Source: Armatimonadota bacterium (lineage in GTDB: Bacteria; Armatimonadota; Fimbriimonadia; Fimbriimonadales; Fimbriimonadaceae). Taken from it: a DNA stretch of 64,000 nucleotides. The stretch covers positions 372,001-436,000 of the forward strand of contig JAEURN010000008.1 of NCBI GenBank assembly GCA_016789105.1, written 5' to 3'. The notes below the pieces were generated by a model, which was given only the letters and a program-made list of their open reading frames with translations, had not been told where the DNA came from and ran no database searches. The number at the start of each line of letters is the position of its first letter. The first letter of the stretch is position 1. A program made the position numbers and the translations under genes. Shown here piece by piece: positions 1 to 9,388 of this stretch.

Positions 1-812
1 GGGGCGCCCAGGGTCAAAAATGGTTTGTCCGTCCCGCGCCCCTCGCTGGCATACACCGACTCAAAAAGGCAGCTGCCGGGATAAACAAGTGCTGTTTCGA
101 AGTCCGGGATATTGGGTGAAGGTGCTACCCAACTGAGGCCCGTTCGCGAAAACAACTCGCCCCGGCGCCACCCGCTGGCCTTTTCAACCCGCAAATCCAA
201 CGCCTCCACACCGGGAACCCACTTTTCGCCTTGGATCATCTGAGCCAGTTCGCCGGCGGTCAAGCCGTATTGGATCGGTACGGGGTATTGCCCGACAAAC
301 GATTCGTACTTGTCCTCGCGGACATACCCGCTGACCTGTTGGCCTCCCAGGGGGTTGGGCCGGTCGAGGATCAGAAATGGGATGTGCGCTTTTGCCGCCG
401 ATTGCATGCAAAGCCCCAAAGTGGAGATATAGGTGTAAAACCGAGCCCCGATGTCTTGGATGTCGTAAACCAAAATGTCGCAGCCCTCCAACTGTTTTGG
501 CGTTGGTTGGCGGTTGCTCCCATAGAGGCTATACACCGGGACACCGGTGCGCGCATCGGTCGAATCGCCGACTTTCGCACCCGCATCCGCTTCGCCCCGC
601 AGTCCGTGTTCCGGGCCGAAAAGGGCCACCAGCTTGATTTTCGGGTTGTCGAAGAGCGCGTCGATGAGGTGCTGGTTGCCAACAACGGCGGTGTGGTTGG
701 TCACCAATCCAACCCGGTGGCCTTCCAGCGATGCAAAGCCGTTGCGCTCCATCACTTCGGCTCCGGTTTGGACACGGGCGACGGCGGCAAGGCAGCAAAG
801 AGGGGCCAACAT
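1..812 (-). CDS. NamZ-type exo-beta-N-acetylmuramidase (DUF1343), C-terminus beyond the window
   Basis: This is the first 270 codons of a minus-strand gene that leaves the window at position 1. Family signatures read in order: GLVTNHTAV near the N-terminus, FGPEHGLRGE, YDIQDIGARFYTYISTL, LDRPNPLGG, and finally ALVYPGSCLFES. These mark DUF1343/NamZ (GH171), which releases terminal N-acetylmuramic acid from peptidoglycan fragments in cell-wall recycling. The ATG at 812-810 is followed by a short hydrophobic stretch (MLAPLCCLAAVA) that could be a signal peptide, suiting an exported enzyme. It is divergent from the TetR gene at 899. Family assignment is strong; the exact substrate is known only from family members. 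Confidence 0.85.
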   Translation of the reverse strand, partial: MLAPLCCLAAVARVQTGAEVMERNGFASLEGHRVGLVTNHTAVVGNQHLIDALFDNPKIKLVALFGPEHGLRGEADAGAKVGDSTDARTGVPVYSLYGSNRQPTPKQLEGCDILVYDIQDIGARFYTYISTLGLCMQSAAKAHIPFLILDRPNPLGGQQVSGYVREDKYESFVGQYPVPIQYGLTAGELAQMIQGEKWVPGVEALDLRVEKASGWRRGELFSRTGLSWVAPSPNIPDFETALVYPGSCLFESVYASEGRGTDKPFLTLGA

Positions 813-898
813 ACGGACAAACCGTCCGTGAGTTTACGGGTTTTTGGGACAAAGCGACAGGCAAGGGTTCCGAACCGTCATAGTAACTACCGGAAAGA

Positions 899-1516
899 GT
901 GACCAAAACCGACGTTTGCGAAGTCGAAGCCGCAGCCTGTGACAAGCGACCTGGGCGGCCGAGATGCCAAGAAGCCCACAAGAAGATCCTCGAAGCGGCG
1001 CTGGCCGAAGTGGCAGAGCATGGCTACGAGGCGCTCAGCATGGAAGCGATCTCACAACGGGCCCACGTCAGCAAGGCCACGGTGTACCGCCGGTGGAACA
1101 GCAAAGCCGACCTGATGCTCGATGCGATGGAATTGGCCGGATGTGGCAAGTTCTGCACGGCAGGAACCGGGACATTGCGTGGGGATTTGGAAAAGCAGGT
1201 TTCGGCGCTCGTCGAATTCCTCAACGGGCCAGAAGCCAAAACGATCCGGGCCGTCATTGCCGCTGTCCAAAGCGATGCCGAACTCGCCGAGCGGTTCCGC
1301 CAAGGGTGGACAGACAAGCGCCACCGTGTTTTTGAGCACGCATTTTCCGAGGCCGTCGAACGCGGTGAATTGTCGCCGGAAACCGATTTCGAACTCTTGA
1401 TCGACCTCATCTGGGGGCCAGTCTATTATCGGTTCGTCAGCAGTTTCGACCCCATCGAAGGGTGCTTGTCCAGCCGGATCTTGGACAAGGTGTTACCCGC
1501 TTTCACCCAAAGGTGA
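899..1516 (+). CDS. TetR/AcrR-family transcriptional regulator
   Basis: A 205-residue protein with a classic TetR N-terminal helix-turn-helix. Residues about 24-70 include KILEAALAEVAEHGY and ISQRAHVSKATVYRRW, followed by a divergent helical ligand-binding domain. The GTG at 899 is the only upstream in-frame start giving the usual short tail before the HTH; GGAAAG lies immediately before it, closer than a normal Shine-Dalgarno. It sits between a divergent NamZ-type gene and a co-directional GH127 gene 33 bases downstream, so it may control either. The ligand is unknown. Confidence 0.85.
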   Translation: MTKTDVCEVEAAACDKRPGRPRCQEAHKKILEAALAEVAEHGYEALSMEAISQRAHVSKATVYRRWNSKADLMLDAMELAGCGKFCTAGTGTLRGDLEKQVSALVEFLNGPEAKTIRAVIAAVQSDAELAERFRQGWTDKRHRVFEHAFSEAVERGELSPETDFELLIDLIWGPVYYRFVSSFDPIEGCLSSRILDKVLPAFTQR

Positions 1517-1549
1517 GCGTTTCGCCGACAAAGACGGTAGCCTTTGCCG

Positions 1550-3580
1550 ATGCTCCCGCTTGTGGCGGCAACCCTCATGGCAAGCACGATAGAATCCGCC
1601 GGCTATTCGTTTGGCCCCGTCCCATCCCGGGAGAACGGGAACTACCTGGCCAACCGGGCACCGCTCACCGCGACCCCGTTCTTGGAACTTCCGGCCGGGG
1701 TGGTTAAGCCCCGGGGGTGGGTGGCCGAGGTTCTCAACCGGCAACGGCATGGGTTGAACGGGAACCTCGGAGAAATCAGCGCTTGGCTCCAAAAATCCGA
1801 CAACGCCTGGCTCAGCCCGGAGGGTAAAGGCGCCTGGGGTTGGGAAGAGGTTCCCTATTGGCTCAAGGGTTACGCCGAAATGGGATACATCTTGGGCGAC
1901 AAAACCGTCATTGCCGAAGCCCAAACTTGGATCGAAGCGGTTTTGGCCAGCCAAAAGCCAGATGGCAACTTCGGCCCCGTCACAACCGACGAGAACGGGG
2001 TGGAAGATTTCTGGCCCAAGATGATCATGCTGTATGTGCTGCAGTCTTATTACGCGCACAGCCACGACAAACGGGTTATCGACCTAATGGAGGAGTTTTT
2101 CCGGTACCAGTTGGCATACCCCGAAGACCGATTTCTCAAAATGTATTGGCAATCCCGGAGGACTGGGGACAACCTCCATTCTGTGCTTTGGCTCTATAAC
2201 CTCACGGGCGAGGAATGGCTGCTTGACCTGGCCCGGAAAATCCACCGGTGCGGGATCGATTGGACCCCCCGCGACACCCCGCCAGACCAGTGCATGGAAT
2301 CGATGCCGGATTGGCATAACGTCAACATTGCGCAGGGGTTCCGAGAGCCGGCAATTTACAGCCAGGTCAGTGGCAAGGAGAGCGACAAAGCCGCCAGCAC
2401 CGATGCGTTCCGCACCGTCCGCCGCTATTTTGGGCAGGTGCCGGGCGGAATGTTCGGAGCCGATGAAGATGCCCGTCCCGGCTATTCGGATCCCCGGCAG
2501 GCGGTCGAAACCTGCGGCATGGTGGAGCAGGTCAACTCTGACCTGGAAATGCTGCGCATCACCGGCGACCGGTTTTGGGGAGACCATGTCGAAGATGTCG
2601 TGTTCAACACCCTGCCCGCGGCCTACATGCCGGATATGAAGTCACTGAGGTACCTCACGGCCCCAAACATGGTGCTCAGCGACGACCAAAACCACAGCCC
2701 AGGCATCCAAAACCGTGGCCCGTTCTTGATGATGAACCCATTCAGTTCCCGGTGTTGCCAACACAACCACGGCATGGGCTGGCCCTATTTGATTAAGAAC
2801 CTGCTGATGGCATCCGCCGACCGGGGGGTTTTGGCCGCCGTCTATGCCCCGTTCGAGGCAAAAGTGAAGGTCGGCAACGGGCAGACGGTCGCCATCGCGC
2901 TTGAAACCCACTACCCGTTCGAGGAGACTTTGAGGTTTGCGGTGGATCCCGACGTGCCCACGGCTTTCCCCTTCTATTTTCGCATCCCGGCCTGGTGCCG
3001 TTCGCCGGAGGTCAAAATCAACGGCCGCGAGGTCCCGCTCCCTGGGTTGGTGGGGCCATTTTTGAAGATTGACCGGACATGGAGCCGGGGTGACCAGGTG
3101 GAAGTCAAATTCCCAATGGCGGTGAGCCTGCGCACTTGGACCGCCAACAAAGGCAGCGTCAGCGTCGATTACGGCCCGTTGACGTTCTCCCTGAGGATTG
3201 AGGAGATTTACGAGCGGGCCGATAGCATTTCCGGAGCGATCGGCGACAGCAAATGGCAACCCGGTGCCGACCCGGAAAAATGGCCCTCATTCCTGATCAA
3301 ACCGGGTTCGGCATGGAACTTTGGGCTTTTGCCCGGTAGGCAGTTCGATATCGAACGCAAACTGTGGCCGAAGGATGATTACCCCTGGACCCTGCAAGCC
3401 GCCCCGTTGGCGATCCACGCCCGCGGAAAGAAGATCCCTGGTTGGACTCTGGACGAACACGGCCTTTGTGGCACATTGCCCCCAAGCCCGATCCATGCCG
3501 ATGGTGCCGAGCAGCCTATCGAGCTCGTCCCGATGGGGGCGGCTCGGCTCCGGATCAGCGCATTCCCGGTTGTGGAATAG
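1550..3580 (+). CDS. GH127-type beta-L-arabinofuranosidase (DUF1680)
   Basis: A 676-residue protein of the DUF1680/GH127 clan, which removes beta-L-arabinofuranosyl units from plant glycans. The (alpha/alpha)6-barrel part carries QKPDGNFGP, the GGMFGADE segment, then ETCGMVEQ and RCCQHNHGMGWP. The Glu and Cys residues of these last motifs correspond to the Zn-bound nucleophile region of the family. A beta-rich C-terminal part follows, ending around residue 676. An ATG at 1550 is chosen; a TTG two codons upstream (1544) is possible. The first residues MLPLVAATLMAS are hydrophobic, so export is possible but the signal is short. It follows the TetR gene closely. Confidence 0.85.
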   Translation: MLPLVAATLMASTIESAGYSFGPVPSRENGNYLANRAPLTATPFLELPAGVVKPRGWVAEVLNRQRHGLNGNLGEISAWLQKSDNAWLSPEGKGAWGWEEVPYWLKGYAEMGYILGDKTVIAEAQTWIEAVLASQKPDGNFGPVTTDENGVEDFWPKMIMLYVLQSYYAHSHDKRVIDLMEEFFRYQLAYPEDRFLKMYWQSRRTGDNLHSVLWLYNLTGEEWLLDLARKIHRCGIDWTPRDTPPDQCMESMPDWHNVNIAQGFREPAIYSQVSGKESDKAASTDAFRTVRRYFGQVPGGMFGADEDARPGYSDPRQAVETCGMVEQVNSDLEMLRITGDRFWGDHVEDVVFNTLPAAYMPDMKSLRYLTAPNMVLSDDQNHSPGIQNRGPFLMMNPFSSRCCQHNHGMGWPYLIKNLLMASADRGVLAAVYAPFEAKVKVGNGQTVAIALETHYPFEETLRFAVDPDVPTAFPFYFRIPAWCRSPEVKINGREVPLPGLVGPFLKIDRTWSRGDQVEVKFPMAVSLRTWTANKGSVSVDYGPLTFSLRIEEIYERADSISGAIGDSKWQPGADPEKWPSFLIKPGSAWNFGLLPGRQFDIERKLWPKDDYPWTLQAAPLAIHARGKKIPGWTLDEHGLCGTLPPSPIHADGAEQPIELVPMGAARLRISAFPVVE

Positions 3581-3593
3581 GCTTTTTCGCGGC

Positions 3594-5114
3594 TTATTGC
3601 CGGATCCGGCTGCCTGGGTCTTTGACCGGGGAATGGGCTTGGAAGTAGGCGATCAGCGCTTCCAAATCCACAAACCCCGTGTCGATGCGTTGGCCCTTGG
3701 CCTCTTTCAAAACCGTGTGGCCGTCACCCCCGCCAGAAGTGAAGTTGCTGAACGTCACTTTATAGGACTTGGTGGGTTCGATGGCTTGCCCGTTAAAGGT
3801 GGCCGAAACAACCTTGCCCCCTTGCACTGTGTAAACAAATCCGTTGCTCGGCAACAGTTGGCCCCCCGTCCCGACCCCTTGTTGGAGGGCGGCCAGCAGT
3901 TCCGACCCTTTCAAATCCAAAACGACGAGCTGGTTGCCAAACGGGCAGACCTCGGCCAGTTGGCCATAGGTGACCTTGCCTTTTGACAGCTGGCTGCGGA
4001 CCCCGCCAGCATTCCAAAACCCGAATTGGGCACCTAAACCTTTGGTTTTCTCGACGGCAGCGTCGGCGATTACATAACCCATGGAGGGCTCGCTCAGTTG
4101 GCCGAAGTTCCGGTTCAGGTCAACATCCAGTTGGGCGATTTCCTTGGTCATCAAGGCTTGAACCGGTTTGGCAAACGCGGCATAAAGGGCTTTGACAAAC
4201 GGATTCTCCGGCCACGATTCGTCAACCAGGATCGGTGCACCCTTCCATGATTTCAAAACGCCCTTGTCGTTGAAAGTCACCTCGAGTTCGCCGACGACCT
4301 TCCCCCATTCCCAGGCTTGCACGATGAGCAGCGGGTTGCCGCCGGCATCTTTGGCGGCAATCGGGTAGTCGCCCCGCGATCCATCGAACCCTGGGATGTC
4401 CACTTTGCCGAGCAGCGTGTGGCTGTGCCCACCGACGATCACATCGATGTTTTTGAATTTTGGGGCCGTGGCGATGTCTTGTTCCAATCCGCCGTGGCTG
4501 AGCAAGATGATCTTATCGACGCCTTGCTTGGTGAGGTTGTCGACTTCTGCCTGGATGGATTTGGTGTAGTCCAAGACTTTCAAACCAGGTACCGGCAACA
4601 CAAGGTTGAGGAGGTCGTCGGGAACCGCCCCCACCAAACCGATCCGCTGGCCCCCAACTTCTAGGACGGCCGATTTTTTGACGACTTTGGCCAATTCGGG
4701 CAATCCCGAAACATCCAGGTTGGTCGAAACGATCGGGAACCGGGCCAGGCTCGCAAAGGTGACCAAGGCGGGGATGCCCCGGTCAAACTCGTGGTTGCCG
4801 AGGCACGCAGCTTGGTAGCCGATCATGTTCATGTAGCTGAGGTCGGCGAGCCCTTCGTATTCGTTGAAATAGAGGGTGCCTTGGAACGTGTCGCCGGCAT
4901 TCAGCAATACGGGGTTGACCACCTTGGACCGGCGGTCGATGATCACGCTGGCTTGACGGGCGTATCCGCCGATGCTTTTGCCCTTGACCACACTCGGGTC
5001 GGCGTGGGAGTGCATGTCGTTGGTGTGCAACACCGTCATGGTGAAGTCCGCTCCCTGGGCCCAACACCCGGCTGCCACCGCGGCCGCGATCAAGATTCCG
5101 GCAATCCGTTTCAC
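3594..5114 (-). CDS. Secreted 5'-nucleotidase / UDP-sugar hydrolase (UshA family)
   Basis: A 506-residue two-domain enzyme. The calcineurin-like metallophosphatase domain shows the full metal-binding series: LHTNDMHSH (about residues 29-37), NAGDTFQGT, LGNHEFDRG, LLSHGGLEQD and VGGHSHTLLG. The C-terminal substrate-specificity domain contains AEVCPFGNQLVVLDL and FTSGGGDGH. Such enzymes dephosphorylate extracellular nucleotides for uptake. I chose the GTG at 5114 because it begins a clean signal peptide (VKRIAGILIAAAVAAGCWAQ); AAGC could also be a lipobox. A longer in-frame ORF reaches 5285, but its extra N-terminus is low-quality sequence overlapping the divergent gene at 5215. Confidence 0.9.
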   Translation of the reverse strand: MKRIAGILIAAAVAAGCWAQGADFTMTVLHTNDMHSHADPSVVKGKSIGGYARQASVIIDRRSKVVNPVLLNAGDTFQGTLYFNEYEGLADLSYMNMIGYQAACLGNHEFDRGIPALVTFASLARFPIVSTNLDVSGLPELAKVVKKSAVLEVGGQRIGLVGAVPDDLLNLVLPVPGLKVLDYTKSIQAEVDNLTKQGVDKIILLSHGGLEQDIATAPKFKNIDVIVGGHSHTLLGKVDIPGFDGSRGDYPIAAKDAGGNPLLIVQAWEWGKVVGELEVTFNDKGVLKSWKGAPILVDESWPENPFVKALYAAFAKPVQALMTKEIAQLDVDLNRNFGQLSEPSMGYVIADAAVEKTKGLGAQFGFWNAGGVRSQLSKGKVTYGQLAEVCPFGNQLVVLDLKGSELLAALQQGVGTGGQLLPSNGFVYTVQGGKVVSATFNGQAIEPTKSYKVTFSNFTSGGGDGHTVLKEAKGQRIDTGFVDLEALIAYFQAHSPVKDPGSRIRQ

Positions 5115-5214
5115 AATGCCCGAGGGTATACCCCCGCAATTTTCTGGGATCGGGGCAGCACCCGAAAACAACCCTCCAGTTCCAGGTTTTAAGCCCGAAA
5201 ACCTGGAGTAAGGC

Positions 5215-7128
5215 ATGATTGTTGAACTCGGCGTCCGGATCTTGTTGGCGGTGGCAGTGGCTGCGGCCGGCATCACTTTGGGCAAACCCCCGGCCCAATC
5301 CGCAATGGAGATCGGTTTGGTCTACCTGCTTGCTTCGTGCGGCGTTTTTGTGCTCGACCGCGCCAAGGGCCGCAATTCGGGGATCGCCGGTTTTGTTGCC
5401 GTCATGGATGCCACGTTCATTGCCGTGGCCTTGGCCGCATGCGGCCAGCTTGACCGGTACGGGTTCCTTGTCCTCGCCCCCATGATGTGGGCGACCGGGC
5501 GATACAGTTCCGATGCCGCCGCCATGGCCCCGCTCTGCGCCGCCACCGTCATGGTCAGCAGCAACTTTTTCGGCGGGGAGGGGTTCACGCTCCCCGTGAT
5601 GTTCCACACCCTCGGCATCCTTGCCGTCGGGTTGCTGACCAACCAGGCCAAAGTCGTTGTGAAAGAACGCAACATCCCGGTCGAAGTGACCCGGAATGTC
5701 GAAGTGGAGTCTGAAGAGTCCATCCGCATGCGGGAGTCTTACGCGAGCCTCAAATCCCACATCTCCGAACTGGAAGAGAGCAACAAGCGGGAGCGGCTCG
5801 GCATGAAGCTTTGGATGGCTGCCAACCAAAGCGACGAATCGCCTATCCCGGCCATGGCCGCCAAACTCCGTGAGGATTCCGGACTGGAAGGCGTCGTGCT
5901 TTACACCCTGGACACCCGGGAAAGGCGGTTTGTCGTCGGGGCGGTCAGCGGGGAAGTCCCGACCAAAGCGCGGGATTCCGCCCTGGTCATCGGCAAAGGA
6001 TTGAGCGAAGCTCAAATGGCCGACCGGCTGACCCGCCAACTCACCGATTTGCGCGATCCAGACCGGGCTGTGAAAATCAAGGTCTTGATCATCAAAGACC
6101 AGGGCAAACCCAACGGGTGCGTCGCCCTGTTCGACCCCCAACACCTGACCGTGGAAGAAGCTTCTTCGGCCACCAAGCCCGTCATGGATTACCTCGGAGG
6201 GCTCATCTCGCAAGTGCGGAAGAAGGAAGATGAGTCGCGCCGCCTCCGGGAAGCTGAAGTGCTTTACGGGGTGGCCAGCGTTTCCATTGGTGCCGAAAGC
6301 CGGCAGAGCCTGATCTCGCGAGTGCTCCGGGAAATCGGGGAGACCATCTCCGCTGACCACCTGGCCGCCTACTTGGTGGATGGGCAGCAGGCCGCCCCAG
6401 TCTCAACCATCGGATCGGCAAACCGGCTCATGGATCACATTTCGTTCGCTTACGGCTCTGGAATGACCGGTTGGCTTGCCACCGGCACCCCCGAAGTCGT
6501 GGCCCCAGACGCCCTTGACGATGACCGGATCGACCGGGCCAGCGCCCTCAAATGCCGCGTCGGGAGCTTTGCCCTGATCCCCATCCTCTCCGGAGAAGAA
6601 ACCGTCGGGTTCGTCACCGCCGCAACCCACCGGGTCGGCGGGATCGACAACGCGAAACTCGAAAGCCTGCGCGCAATCGTTGCAGAAATGGGGCAGGCCC
6701 TATCCCGGGCTGGTCAAAGCGATGCCGCCCCCCTGGGTGCGATGACTCCCAAGGAATTCTACGATGCCGTCCGGAAAGGCGGCGAGGGGTGGTTTGTCTA
6801 TTTCGATGTCACCAACCGCGAGATCGTGGCCCGTGATTACGGCCGCCCTGCCCTCGATGCCGCGATGCGCAAACTCACCCACCGGCTCCGGACAAGGCTC
6901 CCGGCCAAAGGGGCCATGTGCCGGAGGGAAGAAGGGGACTTCGTTTCGTATTTGTCCGGAGGGTCGGGCGAATCAGCCCAAAAATGGGCGAACGAAGCGG
7001 CCGCTGCGCTCAACGGACTCTATTTGACAACCCCCGATGGGAGACACCGGATCAGCCTGCAAATCCGGGCAAAGGTCGCGGCGTTCTCCCCGCAAAAATC
7101 CCAGGTTTCCAGGCAATCCGCGGCCTAA
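5215..7128 (+). CDS. Membrane-anchored GAF-domain sensor with degenerate GGDEF-like C-terminus
   Basis: A 637-residue protein. The first about 150 residues hold four or five hydrophobic segments, then a charged coiled-coil stretch near 165-200. Two GAF-like domains follow (about 205-340 and 350-495; the second includes YGSGMTGWLATGTPEVV and FALIPILSGEETVGFVTA). Residues about 520-620 resemble a diguanylate cyclase fold (FVYFDVTNREIVARDYG, then RREEGDFVSYLSG), but the GGDEF signature reads EEGDF, so cyclase activity is unlikely. It probably senses a small molecule or redox state and signals through protein contacts or GTP/c-di-GMP binding. It is divergent from the nucleotidase gene. Family call is moderate; the role is unknown. 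Confidence 0.7.
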   Translation: MIVELGVRILLAVAVAAAGITLGKPPAQSAMEIGLVYLLASCGVFVLDRAKGRNSGIAGFVAVMDATFIAVALAACGQLDRYGFLVLAPMMWATGRYSSDAAAMAPLCAATVMVSSNFFGGEGFTLPVMFHTLGILAVGLLTNQAKVVVKERNIPVEVTRNVEVESEESIRMRESYASLKSHISELEESNKRERLGMKLWMAANQSDESPIPAMAAKLREDSGLEGVVLYTLDTRERRFVVGAVSGEVPTKARDSALVIGKGLSEAQMADRLTRQLTDLRDPDRAVKIKVLIIKDQGKPNGCVALFDPQHLTVEEASSATKPVMDYLGGLISQVRKKEDESRRLREAEVLYGVASVSIGAESRQSLISRVLREIGETISADHLAAYLVDGQQAAPVSTIGSANRLMDHISFAYGSGMTGWLATGTPEVVAPDALDDDRIDRASALKCRVGSFALIPILSGEETVGFVTAATHRVGGIDNAKLESLRAIVAEMGQALSRAGQSDAAPLGAMTPKEFYDAVRKGGEGWFVYFDVTNREIVARDYGRPALDAAMRKLTHRLRTRLPAKGAMCRREEGDFVSYLSGGSGESAQKWANEAAAALNGLYLTTPDGRHRISLQIRAKVAAFSPQKSQVSRQSAA

Positions 7129-7192
7129 AGGTGCGAAACGGCATGATTACGAGTTCTTCCCTGACCTTCCCTTCGGATAGAGTTGTTCCACG

Positions 7193-7723
7193 GTGGCCGA
7201 ACGCCTGCCCAAGGTGTGGTGGCCGGCAGTGAAGCCGCCGATTGCTTTTCAGGCAACCGCCAAGGCCCCAAACCGGGCGTTGGTTTGGGAGTCGGGGATT
7301 TTGGATTCGATGGTTCAATCATTTGATTGGCGGGGCGCAATGGAAATGTGCCGCGAGGTTTTGCAGGACGACCCAGACCATTTGGGCGCCCTTGAAACCC
7401 TGGTCAAAGCCCAGTGGCTGGCCGGGCAATACCAAGATGTGATCCACACAACCGGACGCCTCCTGCGGCTGAACCCTTATGAGCCCGGATACCGCTACAC
7501 GCGGGGCATGGCTTATATGTCCATCGGCCTGTTGCGCCGTTCGGCCGAAGATTTTGAGCTGGCGTATGCCCAGAGCCGCGACGCTGCGTTCCGCTCCCAA
7601 GTCGCCTCCGCCCTCCAGGCCGTGGAGTTGTGGCTCGGGGACGAACATCCGACCACGAATCCCCAAGTCACCCTGGCCGACCGGGCGGGGTATGGGTCTT
7701 TGACCAGCCTGCGGGTCCACTGA
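7193..7723 (+). CDS. TPR-repeat protein
   Basis: A 176-residue protein. Residues about 40-145 form three tetratricopeptide-like helical pairs (SFDWRGAMEMCREVLQDDP, GQYQDVIHTTGRLLRLNP, AYMSIGLLRRSAEDFELAY). There is no signal peptide or membrane segment. TPR arrays mediate protein contacts, so no reaction can be given. The start is uncertain: GTG at 7193 gives the longest form, but no Shine-Dalgarno is visible, and ATG at 7310 is an alternative that starts right at the TPR region. A strong hairpin (7732-7766) follows the stop. Confidence 0.65.
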   Translation: MAERLPKVWWPAVKPPIAFQATAKAPNRALVWESGILDSMVQSFDWRGAMEMCREVLQDDPDHLGALETLVKAQWLAGQYQDVIHTTGRLLRLNPYEPGYRYTRGMAYMSIGLLRRSAEDFELAYAQSRDAAFRSQVASALQAVELWLGDEHPTTNPQVTLADRAGYGSLTSLRVH

Positions 7724-7731
7724 CAAACAAC

Positions 7732-7766
7732 ACATGCCCCGGAGGGGAATCCCCACCGGGGCATGT
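7732..7766. terminator. Bidirectional intrinsic terminator between convergent genes
   Basis: A perfect 11-bp stem (ACATGCCCCGG pairing with CCGGGGCATGT) with a 13-base loop lies just after the TPR stop and before the stop of the convergent small secreted protein. It is followed by TTT on the plus strand. Position and symmetry suggest it serves both genes. Confidence 0.7.
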
Positions 7767-7782
7767 TTGCGGGTGGCTTGCT

Positions 7783-8028
7783 TTAAAGGGTTGCGGCAGT
7801 CGCCGGCTTGTCTTTACCTGCGCAGCAATCCGATTTGGATTCGACCGCGACCGGCTTGGCTTTGCTACAGCAATCCGATTTGGCATCCACGGCAGCGGCG
7901 GCCGGGGCAGAAACCACTGACTGGCCGGACTTGTGGCATTTGGCTTCCGGTGCGGTCATGGCACTCACTGCGATGGCGGCCCCGGTCAGGGCGACAATGG
8001 TGGCAATGGGCGCGATGAGTTTCTTCAT
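7783..8028 (-). CDS. Small secreted Cys-rich protein with repeated KSDCC motif
   Basis: An 81-residue protein not assigned to a family. It begins with a clear signal peptide (MKKLIAPIATIVALTGAAIA), followed by AKCHKSG and two near-identical blocks, AKSDCCSKAKP and SKSDCCAGKDK, in an Ala/Lys-rich background. The vicinal cysteines could bind a metal or form disulfides outside the cytoplasm; this is inference. AAGG precedes the ATG closely. It lies downstream of metK on the same strand but separated by 129 bases and a hairpin. Confidence 0.6.
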   Translation of the reverse strand: MKKLIAPIATIVALTGAAIAVSAMTAPEAKCHKSGQSVVSAPAAAAVDAKSDCCSKAKPVAVESKSDCCAGKDKPATAATL

Positions 8029-8125
8029 GGCCTTACTTTACACAATTCCCAAGCATTTTGGTGATTCCCTCCCGACTTCAGTTCGTGTCGTTTGAGTCAT
8101 TTAGGTGGAGCCAGTGGTCATCAAT

Positions 8126-8147
8126 CCCTCCCCAGGGCTGGGGAGGG
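8126..8147 (-). terminator. GC-rich hairpin after metK
   Basis: CCCTCCCCAG and CTGGGGAGGG form an almost perfect palindrome 10 bases beyond the metK stop. On the minus strand it is followed by ATTGATG rather than a T-run, so it may be a weak or factor-assisted terminator, or an mRNA 3'-end stabiliser. Confidence 0.4.
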
Positions 8148-8157
8148 AAGCCCATGC

Positions 8158-9309
8158 CTACTTTAGAGCCGCCGCTGGGGCCGTGTCTTCCCACGGGAAG
8201 GCCGGGTTGCCGAAGTGGCCGTTTTTGGCGGTCGGCAGGTAAATGGGCCGGCGCAGATCCAAATGTTGGTTGATGCCCCGGGGGGACATGTCGAAATTGG
8301 CCCTGATCCGTTTGGCGATTTCGGCCACATCCATGGTCTCTGTGCCGAAGGTCTCCACATTCACGCTGACCGGTTGCGCGACCCCGATGGCGTAGGCTAG
8401 GCCGATCACGGCCCGGTCGGCAAGGCCGGCGGCAACCACGCATTTTGCGATGTGCCGGGCCATATAGGCCGCCGAGCGATCCACTTTGGTGGGGTCTTTG
8501 CCGCTGAACGCCCCGCCCCCGTGCGGGCACATCCCCCCGTAGGTGTCCACAATGATCTTGCGGCCCGTCAAACCGGTGTCGCCAGCCGGGCCCCCCCGGA
8601 CGAACCGGCCAGTTGGGTTGTAATGGGTTGTGATTTCGCCCTGGATGAATTCCGAATAGCCCGCAAGCACAGGATCGACGATCTCAGTTTGGATGAGTCC
8701 CCGAACCGTGTCGCTGACCCGTTCTTCGTGTTGCTGGCTAAAAACGATGGTGTCCACGCACACCGGCTTGCCGTCTTCGTAACGGACCGACACCTGCGAC
8801 TTCGCATCCGGGCGGAACCCGAGGCCGGGGTTTGAGCGGCGCACTTCGGCCGCCCGCCGGGTTAGCGCGTGGGCGATCGAGATTGGGAGCGGCATCAGCT
8901 CCGGCGATTCGTTGCATGCCATGCCGAACATCATCCCCTGGTCACCCGCACCCCCGGTGTCGACGCCCATGGCGATATCTGAGGATTGGGGCTGGATGGC
9001 GACCAACACGCCGCAATTGTCCCCATCGAACCCGATGTCCGTGCTGGTGTATCCCACCTGCTTGATCGTTTCTCGGACGATGTTCTGGACGCTGACGTAA
9101 CCTTCGCTCGTCACTTCGCCGCTGACGATGGCGACGCCGTGCGCCAGCATTGTTTCAATGGCGACGCGGCACTTCTTGCCCTCGGGAACGCCGAGTTCGA
9201 GGTCTTGGCGCAGGAACTCGTCCAAAAGGGCGTCAGAAATTTGGTCGGCCAGCTTGTCGGGGTGGCCCTCGCTCACACTCTCAGATGTGTAGATGTTCCA
9301 GGTTGCCAT
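8158..9309 (-). CDS. metK: S-adenosylmethionine synthase
   Basis: A 383-residue protein of normal family length that makes S-adenosylmethionine from methionine and ATP. It carries the ATP-binding [18 protein letters not shown] block near the N-terminus, [15 protein letters not shown], and the phosphate-loop [19 protein letters not shown] near residue 260. All expected catalytic blocks are intact. The gene stands alone; only 79 bases separate it from the divergent gene at 9389, too short for a SAM riboswitch, and none is visible. Confidence 0.97.
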   Translation of the reverse strand: MATWNIYTSESVSEGHPDKLADQISDALLDEFLRQDLELGVPEGKKCRVAIETMLAHGVAIVSGEVTSEGYVSVQNIVRETIKQVGYTSTDIGFDGDNCGVLVAIQPQSSDIAMGVDTGGAGDQGMMFGMACNESPELMPLPISIAHALTRRAAEVRRSNPGLGFRPDAKSQVSVRYEDGKPVCVDTIVFSQQHEERVSDTVRGLIQTEIVDPVLAGYSEFIQGEITTHYNPTGRFVRGGPAGDTGLTGRKIIVDTYGGMCPHGGGAFSGKDPTKVDRSAAYMARHIAKCVVAAGLADRAVIGLAYAIGVAQPVSVNVETFGTETMDVAEIAKRIRANFDMSPRGINQHLDLRRPIYLPTAKNGHFGNPAFPWEDTAPAAALK

Positions 9310-9376
9310 TGGGGTCGGGGGCTAGGATACCGAAGGGATTTCCGGCTACCGGGGTCCATTTAACTGGGGCCGACGA

Positions 9377-9382
9377 TATACT
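9377..9382 (+). promoter_or_regulatory. Putative -10 box of a leaderless gene
   Basis: TATACT (5 of 6 to consensus) ends six bases before the GTG start at 9389, so transcription should begin at or next to the start codon. There is no Shine-Dalgarno. No convincing -35 is visible 16-18 bases upstream. Confidence 0.4.
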
Positions 9383-9388
9383 CGGGGC

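Noticed and set aside
4783-6360. A 525-codon minus-strand frame across the nucleotidase and GAF genes
   Set aside because: It spans two genes with clear domains in other frames and shows only Gly/His/Arg-rich nonsense typical of GC-rich shadows.
9310-9388. SAM riboswitch upstream of metK
   Set aside because: Only 79 bases lie before the divergent gene and no SAM-I or SAM-II core (paired helices with a kink-turn) is visible.
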